DNA from: Planctomycetaceae bacterium
Lineage (GTDB): Bacteria; Planctomycetota; Planctomycetia; Planctomycetales; Planctomycetaceae
NCBI GenBank assembly: GCA_021732845.1
Contig: JAKFUF010000013.1
Coordinates: forward strand, 1-64,000
Direction: 5' to 3'
Length of the DNA: 64,000 nucleotides
Shown here: positions 1 to 7,703 of the stretch, one piece after another
Layout of the letters: each line of letters begins with the position of its first letter
How positions within the stretch are numbered: position 1 is the stretch's first letter
The notes under the pieces: model-generated
Seen by the model: the letters and a program-made list of their open reading frames with translations, nothing else
Told to the model about the DNA's origin: nothing
Database searches by the model: none
Translations under genes and position numbers: made by a program

Positions 1-12
1 AGCCCGCGCCAT

Positions 13-85
13 GCCTTTCGTGGTTATTCCTGCACGGAATGATGGTCGAGATTTCGTTCACCTGGTTCACTGAACCACGAAAGGC
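13..85. repeat. Short inverted repeat of the CACGAAAGG type
   Basis: A 13-base arm, GCCTTTCGTGGTT at 13-25, is the exact reverse complement of AACCACGAAAGGC at 73-85. Further CACGAA/CACGAAAGG words follow to about 116. It is non-coding and resembles the perfect inverted repeat at 30545-30666. The open frame across 39-323 only reads through repeats and is not called as a gene. Confidence 0.6.
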
Positions 86-250
86 ACGAAGCACACGAAA
101 GGTCGAACCACGAGTCACACAATCCTCCACGAATGAGAAACCGCCGAGTTCAGGTCAATGGCTCCCGGGTCGATTTCGCCGTGCGAGTCTTTCGCGCCGG
201 GGTAATAGCATGGTGAAATTGATTGGGATGGACGCTGATTGCGGGCAGAT

Positions 251-351
251 TCATCAGCCGGCACGCGTTAGCGTCCGGTTCGTGGCGCTGGCGTCTTCCG
301 ATTATCCTCCAACCGGGGGCTAAGGCCGGCTAAGGCCCTCCGGCTCATTGG
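251..351. repeat. Two-hairpin dispersed element, copy 1 (degenerate)
   Basis: This most diverged of five copies starts TCATCAGCCGG, carries the hairpin core CACGCGTTAGCGTCCGG, and after about 45 bases has AACCGGGGGCTAAGGCC..CCTCCGGCTCAT. The GGCTAAGG half looks internally duplicated. The other copies are near 11128, 14428, 57189 and 62299. The stretch 1-671 holds no convincing gene, only this and neighbouring repeats. Confidence 0.6.
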
Positions 352-430
352 CTGTACGGCTTGTCAAAAGTCGACAGTTATTCTTGCCGCGATCCTAAAC
401 GTAGCCCAAGTCGCTGAGTCGGAGCTTTAG

Positions 431-516
431 TAGCGGCACGGCGCGAGCCGTCGGGTCATTGATTTTCCATGATTCATGAGGACTGTCACCGGCCACCGGA
501 GGGCTTAAGCCGGCGC
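431..516. repeat. GGCACGGCGC-AGCC intergenic hairpin repeat, copy 1
   Basis: AGCGGCACGGCGCGAGCCGT is followed about 45 bases later by TCACCGG..CCGGAGGGCTTAAGCC. The same words in the same order occur at 3480-3616, where the arms are better preserved. It lies upstream of the RNase-like gene. Confidence 0.5.
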
Positions 517-671
517 CCTTCCGCCAACATCGGTCCGTATCCGCCGCCGAACTGTCAGTTCAAAAATCGACGCAACTATTCCGTGTCCCGGACGAGAATG
601 GCAGTGTCGCCCTCGGGCATGCTGAATTGCTGAAGCTCACTGGTAAGTTCTGCTCACTGGGGAGAAGCGTG

Positions 672-1010
672 ATGGCCACGACAGTCGGGTTTGGAAAGCT
701 GGAGCGGGAGATGCTGAGCAACAACCTGTTGCCCGGCGACGTGCGGATCGCGATCATCGACTTCAAGAATCAGGTCAAAACTGGCATGCGGCTGACCCCG
801 CATGAGAACCGCGAACAGCGGCTCCCGGAAGCTCCTGTGGGAACCGCCTACTACGAATTCCAGGTTGGCCAGGCGCATCCCGGCGATCCCGAACCGCGCG
901 GCAAAAGGCGGCTCGTCGCGCTGATCGATCCGCAGCGGCAGATCCAGAAGATGTTCTTCTCGGATCAGCACTACACCCAGGGGGTGTGGCGGCAGTTGCA
1001 GTATCCGTAG
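672..1010 (+). CDS. Small guanyl-specific-ribonuclease-like protein
   Basis: A 112-residue protein with no signal peptide. The ATG at 672 is chosen because GGAGAAG ends just upstream. The C-terminal half resembles the catalytic core of the barnase/RNase Sa fold: YYEF at residues 60-63 (candidate general base E62), RGKRR at 76-80 (candidate phosphate-binding arginines) and SDQHY at 97-101 (candidate general acid H100), in the order and rough spacing of the RNase Sa E/R/H triad. Family members cleave RNA 3' of guanosine and are usually secreted or paired with an inhibitor. Neither export signal nor a recognisable barstar-like neighbour is visible, so it could instead be an inactive or housekeeping variant. 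The match is by motif only. The upstream 670 bases hold only repeats, and the next gene is convergent. Confidence 0.55.
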   Translation: MATTVGFGKLEREMLSNNLLPGDVRIAIIDFKNQVKTGMRLTPHENREQRLPEAPVGTAYYEFQVGQAHPGDPEPRGKRRLVALIDPQRQIQKMFFSDQHYTQGVWRQLQYP

Positions 1011-1011
1011 C

Positions 1012-1027
1012 AGCGGATTGATCCGCT
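1012..1027. terminator. Hairpin between convergent genes
   Basis: AGCGGAT-TG-ATCCGCT is a perfect 7-base stem starting two bases after the stop codon of the RNase-like gene. No T-tract follows on either side, so a terminator role is plausible but weakly supported. Confidence 0.3.
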
Positions 1028-1068
1028 TCCACCGGCCAGCTCGGACCGGACCGGATGAATCAGCAAAT

Positions 1069-1902
1069 CTACGGTTTCAGCTCCAGCACGGTCACATTGC
1101 CGTCTTCGGCCAGGACGCCGTCTTCGGCCAGGACAAAGACGGCCTTGGCCTGGGGGTCGGAAACGTACAATTTGCCATTGTGACGGCAGATGCCGACCGG
1201 ACCGACAAACGGCGCACCCTGGGCGAACGGGGTGGCGGCTCCCGTCGGATCGATCTTGAAGACCGCTTTCGCGTAGTTGTCGCTGACGAAGGCGTTTCCG
1301 GCATCATCCAGCGCGATGGCATGCGGAAATTTGAACGGATGGCCGTTGAGGATGGTCTCGGTCTTTCCGTTGTCGAAACGCGTGAGCTTTTCACGGCCGA
1401 GAATCCACAGCCGGTCCTTCTTGTCGACGGCAATTCCACGGCATGCCTGACTTTCGGTGACCTTCACGGGTTCACCGCCGGCTTCGGGGATCTTCACGAC
1501 CTGATGAATCTCCAGGTCGGACACCAGAATTTCGCCCGCACTGTTGAAGGCGATGGCCATGGGAATCCCAATCCGTCCCTTGGCCAGCGGCTGTGGCTGC
1601 TTCTGCTCGTCAAAGCGAAAGACCTGACAGGTCGACGAATCGCCGGCCAGCACCCGGCCCTTCGCATCGACCGCCACGCACCGGATGGCGTTCAACGGTG
1701 TGCGAAACTTCTTCGACGCCTGAAAATAGACGGACAGCTTCCCCTCGGGTGTCACCTGCCACACACCCGGCAGATTGCGGTCCGCCAGATAGAGCGTTCC
1801 GTCGGCCGCCGCCGCGATCGACAGCGGATATTGCAGATCCGCCGCAGGTGCAGGAACCGCGCCGAACAAAACAAGGAGGAGTAGAAGGACAAGCCGGGAC
1901 AT
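1069..1902 (-). CDS. Secreted NHL-repeat beta-propeller protein
   Basis: A 277-residue protein starting at the Met before a clear Sec signal peptide (MSRLVLLLLLVLFGAVPAPAA), so it is predicted to be exported. The rest is built of about six NHL/SMP-30-like blades with recurring phrases such as GTLYLADRN, GRVLAGDSS, GEILVSDLE, GNAFVSDNY and GKLYVSDPQ, each ending a strand with an Asp. Such propellers bind ligands or act as lactonases or scaffolds; no catalytic residues can be assigned from sequence alone. Near the C-terminus a 15-base direct repeat (about 1105-1135) gives the in-frame duplication VLAEDGVLAEDG, probably a recent slippage event. It stands alone, convergent with the RNase-like gene. 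Confidence 0.85.
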   Translation of the reverse strand: MSRLVLLLLLVLFGAVPAPAADLQYPLSIAAAADGTLYLADRNLPGVWQVTPEGKLSVYFQASKKFRTPLNAIRCVAVDAKGRVLAGDSSTCQVFRFDEQKQPQPLAKGRIGIPMAIAFNSAGEILVSDLEIHQVVKIPEAGGEPVKVTESQACRGIAVDKKDRLWILGREKLTRFDNGKTETILNGHPFKFPHAIALDDAGNAFVSDNYAKAVFKIDPTGAATPFAQGAPFVGPVGICRHNGKLYVSDPQAKAVFVLAEDGVLAEDGNVTVLELKP

Positions 1903-1960
1903 GGACGCGAACTTTCTAAATTGGGAGTTCCGGACTGCCCTACGGTTTGGCGAGCGGTTT

Positions 1961-2070
1961 TTGGGACAGGATTGGAAAGGATGAGACAGGAAAAGAGAGG
2001 ATATAGTGGTTGGAGGCCGTTTCAAACAAATCCCTCCTCATCCTCTGTCATCCTTCTTGATCCTGTCCAA
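1961..2070. repeat. Imperfect inverted repeat upstream of the NHL gene
   Basis: TTGGGACAGGATTGG..AAGGATGAGACAGG at 1961-1990 pairs with TCCTCTGTCATCCTTC..GATCCTGTCCAA at 2041-2070, with a spacer of about 50 bases. It lies just upstream of the NHL-propeller gene. It could fold as a long imperfect hairpin or be the remains of a small mobile repeat. Confidence 0.5.
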
Positions 2071-2133
2071 ACTTCCCAATCCGGTTGTCAGACACGTCAA
2101 CGATAAGTTGTCGCGGCACAACCCCATCGAAAA

Positions 2134-3234
2134 TCACACCAGGCAGTGCAGCGGATTGGCGAGGTACAGCATGGCGTCGAGGTTGTTGGTGTCCTTGGCC
2201 ACCAGCGGTCCAGGGGTGATGATTTCCGTCGGCAGGTCTTCGACCTTTTCTTGATTGCGGACGATGAACTGGCCGATGACCAGCGCCATCTGGTGGATCA
2301 GGCAGACGGGATTCACCGTGGTCGCGGTTAGGCCACCCTCGCGAATTGACAGCAGGCCGTCTTTCTGGCCGTCGACGGCGGTGACCGCCATTTTTTCATG
2401 GATTGTTCCCTTGAGCGCCGGCAGGCAGGCCAGGGCCATGTCGTCGCTGTGAAAGAAGGCCCCGGCGATCGGTTCCTTTTCCTGGGCCAGCAGCGTTTCG
2501 AAGGTGTCGCGGGCCTTTTGTTTCTTCCAGTCGCACCAGCGAACGCCGCCACCCACCACCTTGACGTCGGGAAATTCCTTGAGAACCTTGTTGAACCCCG
2601 CTTCGCGGCCTTGCGCACCGCTGTGGGCGCTCAACCCGCCGATGTGAATCACCTTGCCTTTGCCGCCGATCGCCTTCATCAGGTAGCGGCTGCTGGTTTC
2701 GCCCATGAAGACCTGGTCGGGGGTGACTTCGAGCCACACACCGGTCTCCCGCATTTTGTCCATCGGGACCAGCAGGGTGTCCATCGAGATGACCGGGATG
2801 TTCCGCTTCTTCAGCTCTTTGACCGGGGCGGCGAGCGAGTCGATCTGCACGGCTTGGAACGCACAGAAGTCCCAGGGGTCACCGACGATGTTGTCGATCT
2901 TGTTGCGCTGCTTTTCGGGATCGAACTCCCCGTCGAACCAGACGACTTCGACATCGAGCAGGCCGCCCCACAAGTCGGCCGTCGTCTTCCCCAAGGCACA
3001 CCAGGTGCTTTGCAGGCCGGCATTCGAGAAGGCGGCCCGGAGCTTCTTGCGGCCGGTTCCCGCCGCGCCGTTTTCCGTGACCGCTGGCGCTCCAGGTTGA
3101 CAGCCGGCCAGAGCCACGGTGGCCGCGGTTCCCAGCGCCAGGCGTTCCAAAAATGTCCGGCGCGACGTTGGATTGAGAGCTGCGGGGGTGGGGGCGGGGA
3201 TTGAATCCGTGAGCGCGGAGGGACGTTCGTTCAT
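2134..3234 (-). CDS. Tat-exported sugar-binding lipoprotein (ABC transporter solute-binding protein)
   Basis: 366 residues. The N-terminus carries a twin-arginine signal (SRRTFLERLALG) followed by a lipobox, LAGC, so the mature protein should be a lipid-anchored periplasmic protein. The body reads as a type I periplasmic binding protein of the ribose/xylose (Peripla_BP_4) class: AFSNAGLQSTW near the start of lobe 1, IDNIVGDPWDFCAF (ligand-zone loop), IPVISMDTLL, GKGKVIHIGG, REAGFNKVL and GAFFHSDDMAL followed by AVDGQKDGL, which matches the usual hinge and ligand-contact order. No ABC ATPase or permease gene lies beside it, so it is an orphan component or works with a transporter elsewhere. 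Confidence 0.85.
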   Translation of the reverse strand: MNERPSALTDSIPAPTPAALNPTSRRTFLERLALGTAATVALAGCQPGAPAVTENGAAGTGRKKLRAAFSNAGLQSTWCALGKTTADLWGGLLDVEVVWFDGEFDPEKQRNKIDNIVGDPWDFCAFQAVQIDSLAAPVKELKKRNIPVISMDTLLVPMDKMRETGVWLEVTPDQVFMGETSSRYLMKAIGGKGKVIHIGGLSAHSGAQGREAGFNKVLKEFPDVKVVGGGVRWCDWKKQKARDTFETLLAQEKEPIAGAFFHSDDMALACLPALKGTIHEKMAVTAVDGQKDGLLSIREGGLTATTVNPVCLIHQMALVIGQFIVRNQEKVEDLPTEIITPGPLVAKDTNNLDAMLYLANPLHCLV

Positions 3235-3479
3235 GAAGGGCGTTCCATGTCAATGGGCGCGCCGCGCCCAACCATGCGGGGGATCTGAGATTGTCATCCT
3301 GACTTTCCCCGCGACGGAACGCAAGCACGAAGGACGGAACGCCCCACCGACGACCGTGTGCTGCTTGGACTGGTGGAAGTCGCGCTCGAAAGGGCGCGGA
3401 AGTCACCACGCGACGTGGCGGCGGGCTTCCGTTCCTGCTGAGCCACGGTGAACAGTCTGCGCTGACTCCCCCGCCACTT

Positions 3480-3616
3480 TAGCGGCACGGCGCAAGCCGT
3501 CCGGTGACTGATTGCTAACGCTTTGTACGGGTGCGGTCACCGGAGGGCTTGCGCCGGCACGAGCCCTCTGGTGAGCCACGCGGTCCTCGCTTACCGGACG
3601 GCTTGCGCCGTGCCAC
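3480..3616. repeat. GGCACGGCGCAAGCC intergenic repeat, copy 2, three-part
   Basis: AGCGGCACGGCGCAAGCC at 3480 has its inverted partner GGCTTGCGCCGTGCCACT near 3600-3617, and a third related segment, TCACCGGAGGGCTTGCGCCGGCAC, sits between them. This suggests nested or stacked hairpins. It occupies the gene-free stretch 3235-3646 between the sugar-binding lipoprotein and the pilin; nothing else is recognisable there. Confidence 0.6.
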
Positions 3617-3646
3617 TCACATGAAGATACTGGTTTCGTCGTAGTC

Positions 3647-3940
3647 TCAGCTCTCTGGCTGCGCAGCGGCCCCCGCGATGTCACTGCCGCCGCCCTGGCT
3701 GTCCTGATAGGCACTGGCGGGGACCGTCCCCTTGTTGCCGGACATGCTGCCATACCGGTAAGAGGTGTTGAGGCTGTTGAAGGCGTTGCCGAGGTCTCCC
3801 AGTTCGTTGTTGACGGCACTGGAGACTTCGGAGAGGCCGACGACCAGGCCGATCACGGTGATCGTGGAGATCAGGATCAGTTCGGCGGACAGGACGAACC
3901 CCGCCTCGTCGCGCAGCAACTGCAGAAACAGTTTGTACAT
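3647..3940 (-). CDS. Flp-family type IVb pilin-like protein
   Basis: 97 residues. A short charged leader (MYKLFLQLLRDEAG) precedes FVLSAELILISTITVIGLVV, the arrangement of a class III (prepilin-type) signal: cleavage after Gly14, a Glu at mature position 6 and one hydrophobic helix of about 20 residues. In Flp pilins this helix forms the filament core after processing by a TadV/CpaA-type peptidase in the inner membrane. The C-terminal part is polar and low-complexity (SMSGNKGTVP.., GGGSDIAGAAAQ). No tad/cpa assembly genes lie in the window. Planctomycete genomes often carry such isolated short pilin genes. Confidence 0.7.
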   Translation of the reverse strand: MYKLFLQLLRDEAGFVLSAELILISTITVIGLVVGLSEVSSAVNNELGDLGNAFNSLNTSYRYGSMSGNKGTVPASAYQDSQGGGSDIAGAAAQPES

Positions 3941-4042
3941 ATCAAATACTCGCAGAAGAGCATGCCATTGATTGAAAGGTGGTTGTGGCGAACGTGTGTT
4001 TTCGCATCCGCCTTCTCAACCCTAGCATGGAAATCCCGCCCC

Positions 4043-4147
4043 CGTAGCGTGGGTTTCAACCCACCTTGGCGATTTTCCTCGCCGGAGCTTCCTTGGTTTG
4101 CACCTGGGGGCAGACCGGTCCGCAGGTCGGCTGAAGCCGACGCTACG
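4043..4147. repeat. Inverted pair of covarying hairpins
   Basis: At 4043-4065 a CGTAGC prefix leads into the perfect hairpin GTGGGTT-TC-AACCCAC. At 4125-4147, in opposite orientation, is GTCGGCT-GA-AGCCGAC ending in GCTACG. Aligned in one orientation the copies differ only at paired positions (G:C versus C:G and T:A versus C:G), which is compensatory change. They lie in the gene-free stretch 3941-4310 between the pilin and the Gly/Ser-rich protein. Confidence 0.65.
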
Positions 4148-4310
4148 ACCGCGGCCGTTTCGCACGTCACAATCCGCAGATTTCGCAGGAAAAATCGCAT
4201 GGAATTCGGCGGAGGGCCGGCGCGGCGACAAACCACGTGCTAGCTTTGCCTCGAATGCGGAGGGGACTGCCTTTCGCAACGACTGAAGACGGCGTCAGCG
4301 GGGAGTGACC

Positions 4311-5186
4311 ATGCGAAAGCTCGCATTGACCGGAGCCTTGTTGTGCGGAATGATCTGCGCGACGACCAACATCTCTCAGGCCGGTTGGGGCAGCTCGGGG
4401 TCGAGTGGCGGGAGCTTCGGCTCGCGTGGCAGCTCCGGTTCCAGCGGTGGCTCAAGCGGGCTGCTGCGGGTGTTCGGCGGGTCGAGTGGTGGTTCCAGCG
4501 GCAGCTCCGGGGGGAGTTTCGGCGGATCTTCAGGGCTCTTCCGGGGCTGGGGCTCCAGCGGTTCCTCGGGCGGCTCGTTCGGCGGCTCGCGCGGAAGTTC
4601 TTTTGGCGGCTCTTCCAGCCGTGGTTCGGGTGGAAGCTTCGGTGGCTCATTCGGTGGCACCGTCGCCCTGGCCGAGTGGGGTGGAGCTGTCGCTGGTGGG
4701 CCAGTCGATAACGGCTGGGGGCCGGTGGCTCCGGGAGCCATCATCGGCCCCCATCCGTCGCAGCCGACTGCGCCGGTCACTCCTGAGAACGAGTTCCTGC
4801 TGCCAGGCGGACCACCTCAGCCACAGTTTGCCGTCGGCACGACCACACCAGTGCCCTTCTCGGCCGAGCCCGCCAACGCCTGGCGGATCCTGGTGGGCGA
4901 AGCCGACTACTTCGAGTACCTGCCCCATCCCGACCGCGAACATCATCCGCGGGCCACGATGCTGCGGGTCGAAGCTCCACTGGGTGCCCGCGTCTTCCTG
5001 GACGAATACGAGCTGCGGAAGAACCGCGATGATGTGTGGCGGTACATTCCCAAGGAGCCACTGGTCCTGCACCTGCCCAATGTTCACACCCTGCGGGTCG
5101 AAATGGTGCACGAGGGCCAGACGCTGAGCCGCACCGTGATCTTCCGCCTGCGGCCCGGCAAGCTGCTGAAGATGGGGTTTAAATGA
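4311..5186 (+). CDS. Exported Gly/Ser-rich protein with TIGR03000-like C-terminal domain
   Basis: 291 residues. The ATG at 4311 has GGGGAG six bases upstream; the in-frame GTG at 4305 is too close to that site. A Sec signal (residues about 1-24) is followed by about 90 residues made almost entirely of Gly and Ser with a few Phe and Arg, then a Pro-rich linker. The last 75 residues (MLRVEAPLGARVFLDEYEL .. LRPGKLLKMGF) match the pattern of the planctomycete TIGR03000 domain: a short beta domain with V-x-V-P-x-x-A-x-V-F-V-D near its start and a charged closing strand. The domain's function is unknown; low-complexity N-termini are typical of the group. A surface or envelope role is inferred from export only. 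Downstream comes an AT-rich inverted repeat and then pyrB. Confidence 0.75.
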   Translation: MRKLALTGALLCGMICATTNISQAGWGSSGSSGGSFGSRGSSGSSGGSSGLLRVFGGSSGGSSGSSGGSFGGSSGLFRGWGSSGSSGGSFGGSRGSSFGGSSSRGSGGSFGGSFGGTVALAEWGGAVAGGPVDNGWGPVAPGAIIGPHPSQPTAPVTPENEFLLPGGPPQPQFAVGTTTPVPFSAEPANAWRILVGEADYFEYLPHPDREHHPRATMLRVEAPLGARVFLDEYELRKNRDDVWRYIPKEPLVLHLPNVHTLRVEMVHEGQTLSRTVIFRLRPGKLLKMGFK

Positions 5187-5367
5187 TTTTCGATTTTCGA
5201 TTTGTGATTTTCGATTGCGGTGGAACAGCGTCCACCGCAATCGGGAAGCCGGTTATGACTGGTGAGTGACGTACATTCGTGAACCCGCGAAAAACGGATC
5301 GGCAGGACAGATTTTCGAATGTGACGGGGAGTCCCAATCGAAAATCGAAAATCGAAAATCGAAAATT
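5185..5367. repeat. Inverted AT-rich GATTTTC/GAAAATC repeats
   Basis: GATTTTC-type units run at 5185-5217, and the complementary CGAAAAT heptamer repeats four times at 5336-5367, giving two oppositely oriented blocks about 120 bases apart between the Gly/Ser-rich gene and pyrB. A degenerate block of similar type occurs near 41070-41106. Such islands stand out sharply from the GC-rich background. Confidence 0.6.
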
Positions 5368-5415
5368 CCCCTCCCCGTCGACTATGATGCGGCCACACCT
5401 GTACGGAGTGGCCCC

Positions 5416-6789
5416 ATGCCCCGCGATGTTGTGACGATTGACGACCTGTCTGAAGACGAGATCCAGCATATTTTTTCGCTGGCGGACGAGATTCTCGCGA
5501 CGCAGGGGACACCCGGGCTGCCACATCGCGTACGCGGCCGGCTGGCGCTGGCCAGTGAGCATGTCCTGGCCACCCTCTTCTACGAGGCCAGCACGCGGAC
5601 GCGGCTGTCGTTCGAATCGGCCATGCTTCGCCTGGGCGGGCAGTATCTCTCCTCGGCAGATCCCAAAACGACCTCCACGGCCAAGGGCGAGACGATCGCC
5701 GACACCGTGCGGGTGGTGGAGAACTATGCCGACGCCATCGTGATGCGGCACCCCTGTGAGGGCGCGGTACGGGTCGCCGCGGAATACGCCAGCATTCCGG
5801 TCATCAATGCCGGCGACGGCGGCCACGAACACCCCACGCAGACCCTGTGCGACCTGTACACCCTGCAGCGCGAAAAGGGGACGCTCAAGGATTTGAACGT
5901 CATGCTGTGGGGTGACCTGAAGCATGGCCGAACGGTGCATTCGCTGGTGTATGGACTGGCGCGGTTTGGGGCGCGGATCATTCCGGTGGCCGGCCAGGGG
6001 CTGGGCCTGCCCGAACATGTGGTGCGGCGGCTGCACCGCGACTACGACTGCACGGCTGTCCCGCCGGAAGAAATGGGTGCCGTCGAGCAGGGCGAAGTGC
6101 CGCTGGATGTGGTCTACCTGACGCCCGACAAGCCCCATCAACGGTCGCTGTTCACCGATCTGGATGGGCAGACGCCAACGCGGCTGCCCGCCAACGCCTT
6201 CTCCAGCATCGACGCCTGCTATGTGACGCGGCTGCAAAGAGAGCGGATCGTCGGCGGCGGCCAGCCCGGCGATTACACGGTCATCGACAAGCAGTTTCTC
6301 GAAGGGAAGCGGTATCGCGACAGCAAGGTGCTGCACCCGCTGCCGCGCGTGGGTGAACTCGGTTACGACATGGACAACGACGAGCGGGCCGTCTACTTCA
6401 AGCAGGCCTCCTACGGCGTGCCGGTCCGCATGGCGCTGATTGCCGCACTGCTGGAGCTGCGGCCCGGGCTGCTCAGCAAGTCGGCCCCGAAGAGAAGGCA
6501 CCTGGAATATCACCGGCAGACATTGAAGTGCGACAACCCGCTGTGCGTCACGATGCTGGAGACCGAGCAGCGGTACCTCAAACAGAAGTACCTGGTGATC
6601 AACGAGGAAGATCACCTCCTGGTCCGCTGTGTGTACTGCGAGCACGAGACCGCGCCAGCCTGTGTCGGCCATGAATCGACACGAAAATACGCCCCCAACG
6701 ACTCGCCGCTGGATCCCCATCCCGACCTGGTGTTCTTCAACAGCCCCGCTGAAGCCAAGGCGGCGGGCTACAGCCCGTCGCGCGAATGA
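5416..6789 (+). CDS. pyrB: Aspartate carbamoyltransferase with fused PyrI-type zinc-ribbon domain
   Basis: 457 residues. It condenses carbamoyl phosphate with aspartate in the committed step of pyrimidine synthesis. ATG 5416 follows GGAG at 7 bases. Catalytic-chain signatures are all present: YEASTRTRLSFESAM (carbamoyl-phosphate loop, residues 56-70), the KTTSTAKGET lysine loop (84-93), MRHPCEG, HPTQTLCDLYT (139-149), GDLKHGRTVHSL and VLHPLPRV, all as in E. coli PyrB. A normal PyrB ends near residue 310-320. This one has an insertion around residues 240-260 and a tail of about 90 residues containing C-x4-C (372, 377) and C-x2-C (405, 408), the zinc ligand pattern of the PyrI regulatory chain, without PyrI's nucleotide-binding domain. 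PyrB-PyrI fusions are known, for example in Thermotoga maritima. No other pyr gene is adjacent. Confidence 0.93.
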   Translation: MPRDVVTIDDLSEDEIQHIFSLADEILATQGTPGLPHRVRGRLALASEHVLATLFYEASTRTRLSFESAMLRLGGQYLSSADPKTTSTAKGETIADTVRVVENYADAIVMRHPCEGAVRVAAEYASIPVINAGDGGHEHPTQTLCDLYTLQREKGTLKDLNVMLWGDLKHGRTVHSLVYGLARFGARIIPVAGQGLGLPEHVVRRLHRDYDCTAVPPEEMGAVEQGEVPLDVVYLTPDKPHQRSLFTDLDGQTPTRLPANAFSSIDACYVTRLQRERIVGGGQPGDYTVIDKQFLEGKRYRDSKVLHPLPRVGELGYDMDNDERAVYFKQASYGVPVRMALIAALLELRPGLLSKSAPKRRHLEYHRQTLKCDNPLCVTMLETEQRYLKQKYLVINEEDHLLVRCVYCEHETAPACVGHESTRKYAPNDSPLDPHPDLVFFNSPAEAKAAGYSPSRE

Positions 6790-6844
6790 CCCAATGACCA
6801 ATGAAATAATGACCAACTTCGCGAACAAACCGCCGGAATCGAAA

Positions 6845-7681
6845 ATGAACTCCTTCATGATGCTGTCTTCCCGCTGGTTCGCTCTCCTGCTCGTCGCCAG
6901 CCTCGCCTGCGCTTCTCAGTCTCTCCGCGCCGAAGACCAGGGGAAGGTGCAAGTCCTGCTGCTGGGCGACAGCACGACCATTGGCAGCGTCTGCCGCCAG
7001 ACGGACAAGGCCGGCCCGCATCTGGAAGACGTGGTGCGGCTGCTGCTGGCCACCGACAAGGAGCTGCCGCCAACGAACGTCATCAACCAGGGCCGCGATG
7101 GTGAATTCATCCACGGCCTGCTGACCAACGGGCGGTACGAGAAGGACATCGCCAAACTGCCGGGGATCGACTACATCTTCATCCGCTACGGGCTGAACGA
7201 TCGGGGGAAACGTGAACAGTTCGCCGAGAACTTTCCTAAAGACTTCAAAACGCTGATCGCGAAGCTCAAACAGGATTTCCCCAAGGCCGAAATCTTCCCC
7301 ACGACCATCATCCCCTACCTCGCCCCCGAAGATGATGCCCGGATCAACTCGCTGATCGAGCAGGTGGCGAAGGATGAGAATCTGCCCTTGTTCGATGTCT
7401 ACACACGCTACAAGGCGGAGCTGGAAAACGGCAAGAACATGCTGAACTACCGCCGCTACGCACTGGACCGGATCCCCGAGATCCACCGTCCGTGGCTCAC
7501 CCAGTACGTCGTCAACGGCTCGGTCGTCGTCATGGACAACCGCCTCGACGCCCATTTCCGCGACCTGCCCGGCTGGTTCGGCGACCGCCACCCCAACCTC
7601 GCCGGCTACCACGTCATCGGCGATGAAACCGCCAAGTTCCTGGCACCACGGCTGCGCGAACGGGCGAAGGCGGTGAAGTGA
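6845..7681 (+). CDS. Secreted SGNH/GDSL-family hydrolase
   Basis: 278 residues. ATG 6845 is chosen because it directly precedes a signal peptide (residues 1-28, ending SLRA); in-frame upstream ATGs near 6794 would only add a polar extension. The SGNH blocks are in order: LLLGDSTTIG (nucleophile Ser), a Gly in NQGRDGEF, YGLNDRG (block III Asn) and DRHPNLAGY (block V Asp-x-x-His). The family covers esterases, lipases and carbohydrate acetylesterases, so the substrate cannot be named. It begins 55 bases after pyrB and is convergent with the restriction endonuclease gene. Confidence 0.85.
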   Translation: MNSFMMLSSRWFALLLVASLACASQSLRAEDQGKVQVLLLGDSTTIGSVCRQTDKAGPHLEDVVRLLLATDKELPPTNVINQGRDGEFIHGLLTNGRYEKDIAKLPGIDYIFIRYGLNDRGKREQFAENFPKDFKTLIAKLKQDFPKAEIFPTTIIPYLAPEDDARINSLIEQVAKDENLPLFDVYTRYKAELENGKNMLNYRRYALDRIPEIHRPWLTQYVVNGSVVVMDNRLDAHFRDLPGWFGDRHPNLAGYHVIGDETAKFLAPRLRERAKAVK

Positions 7682-7703
7682 CTTGCGAAGCACAGGGGGC
7701 GGT

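Noticed and set aside
39-323. Open frame of 94 codons at the left end
   Set aside because: It runs through two dispersed repeats and has no ribosome site or recognisable composition.
4380-4660. Gly/Ser repeat DNA resembling a repeat array
   Set aside because: Units are irregular and encode a low-complexity protein segment; it is not CRISPR.
5179-6858. A long open frame on the minus strand opposite pyrB (over 500 codons)
   Set aside because: It is the antisense shadow of a high-GC gene; the plus frame has all ATCase motifs and the minus frame shows none, being rich in His/Arg/Gln.
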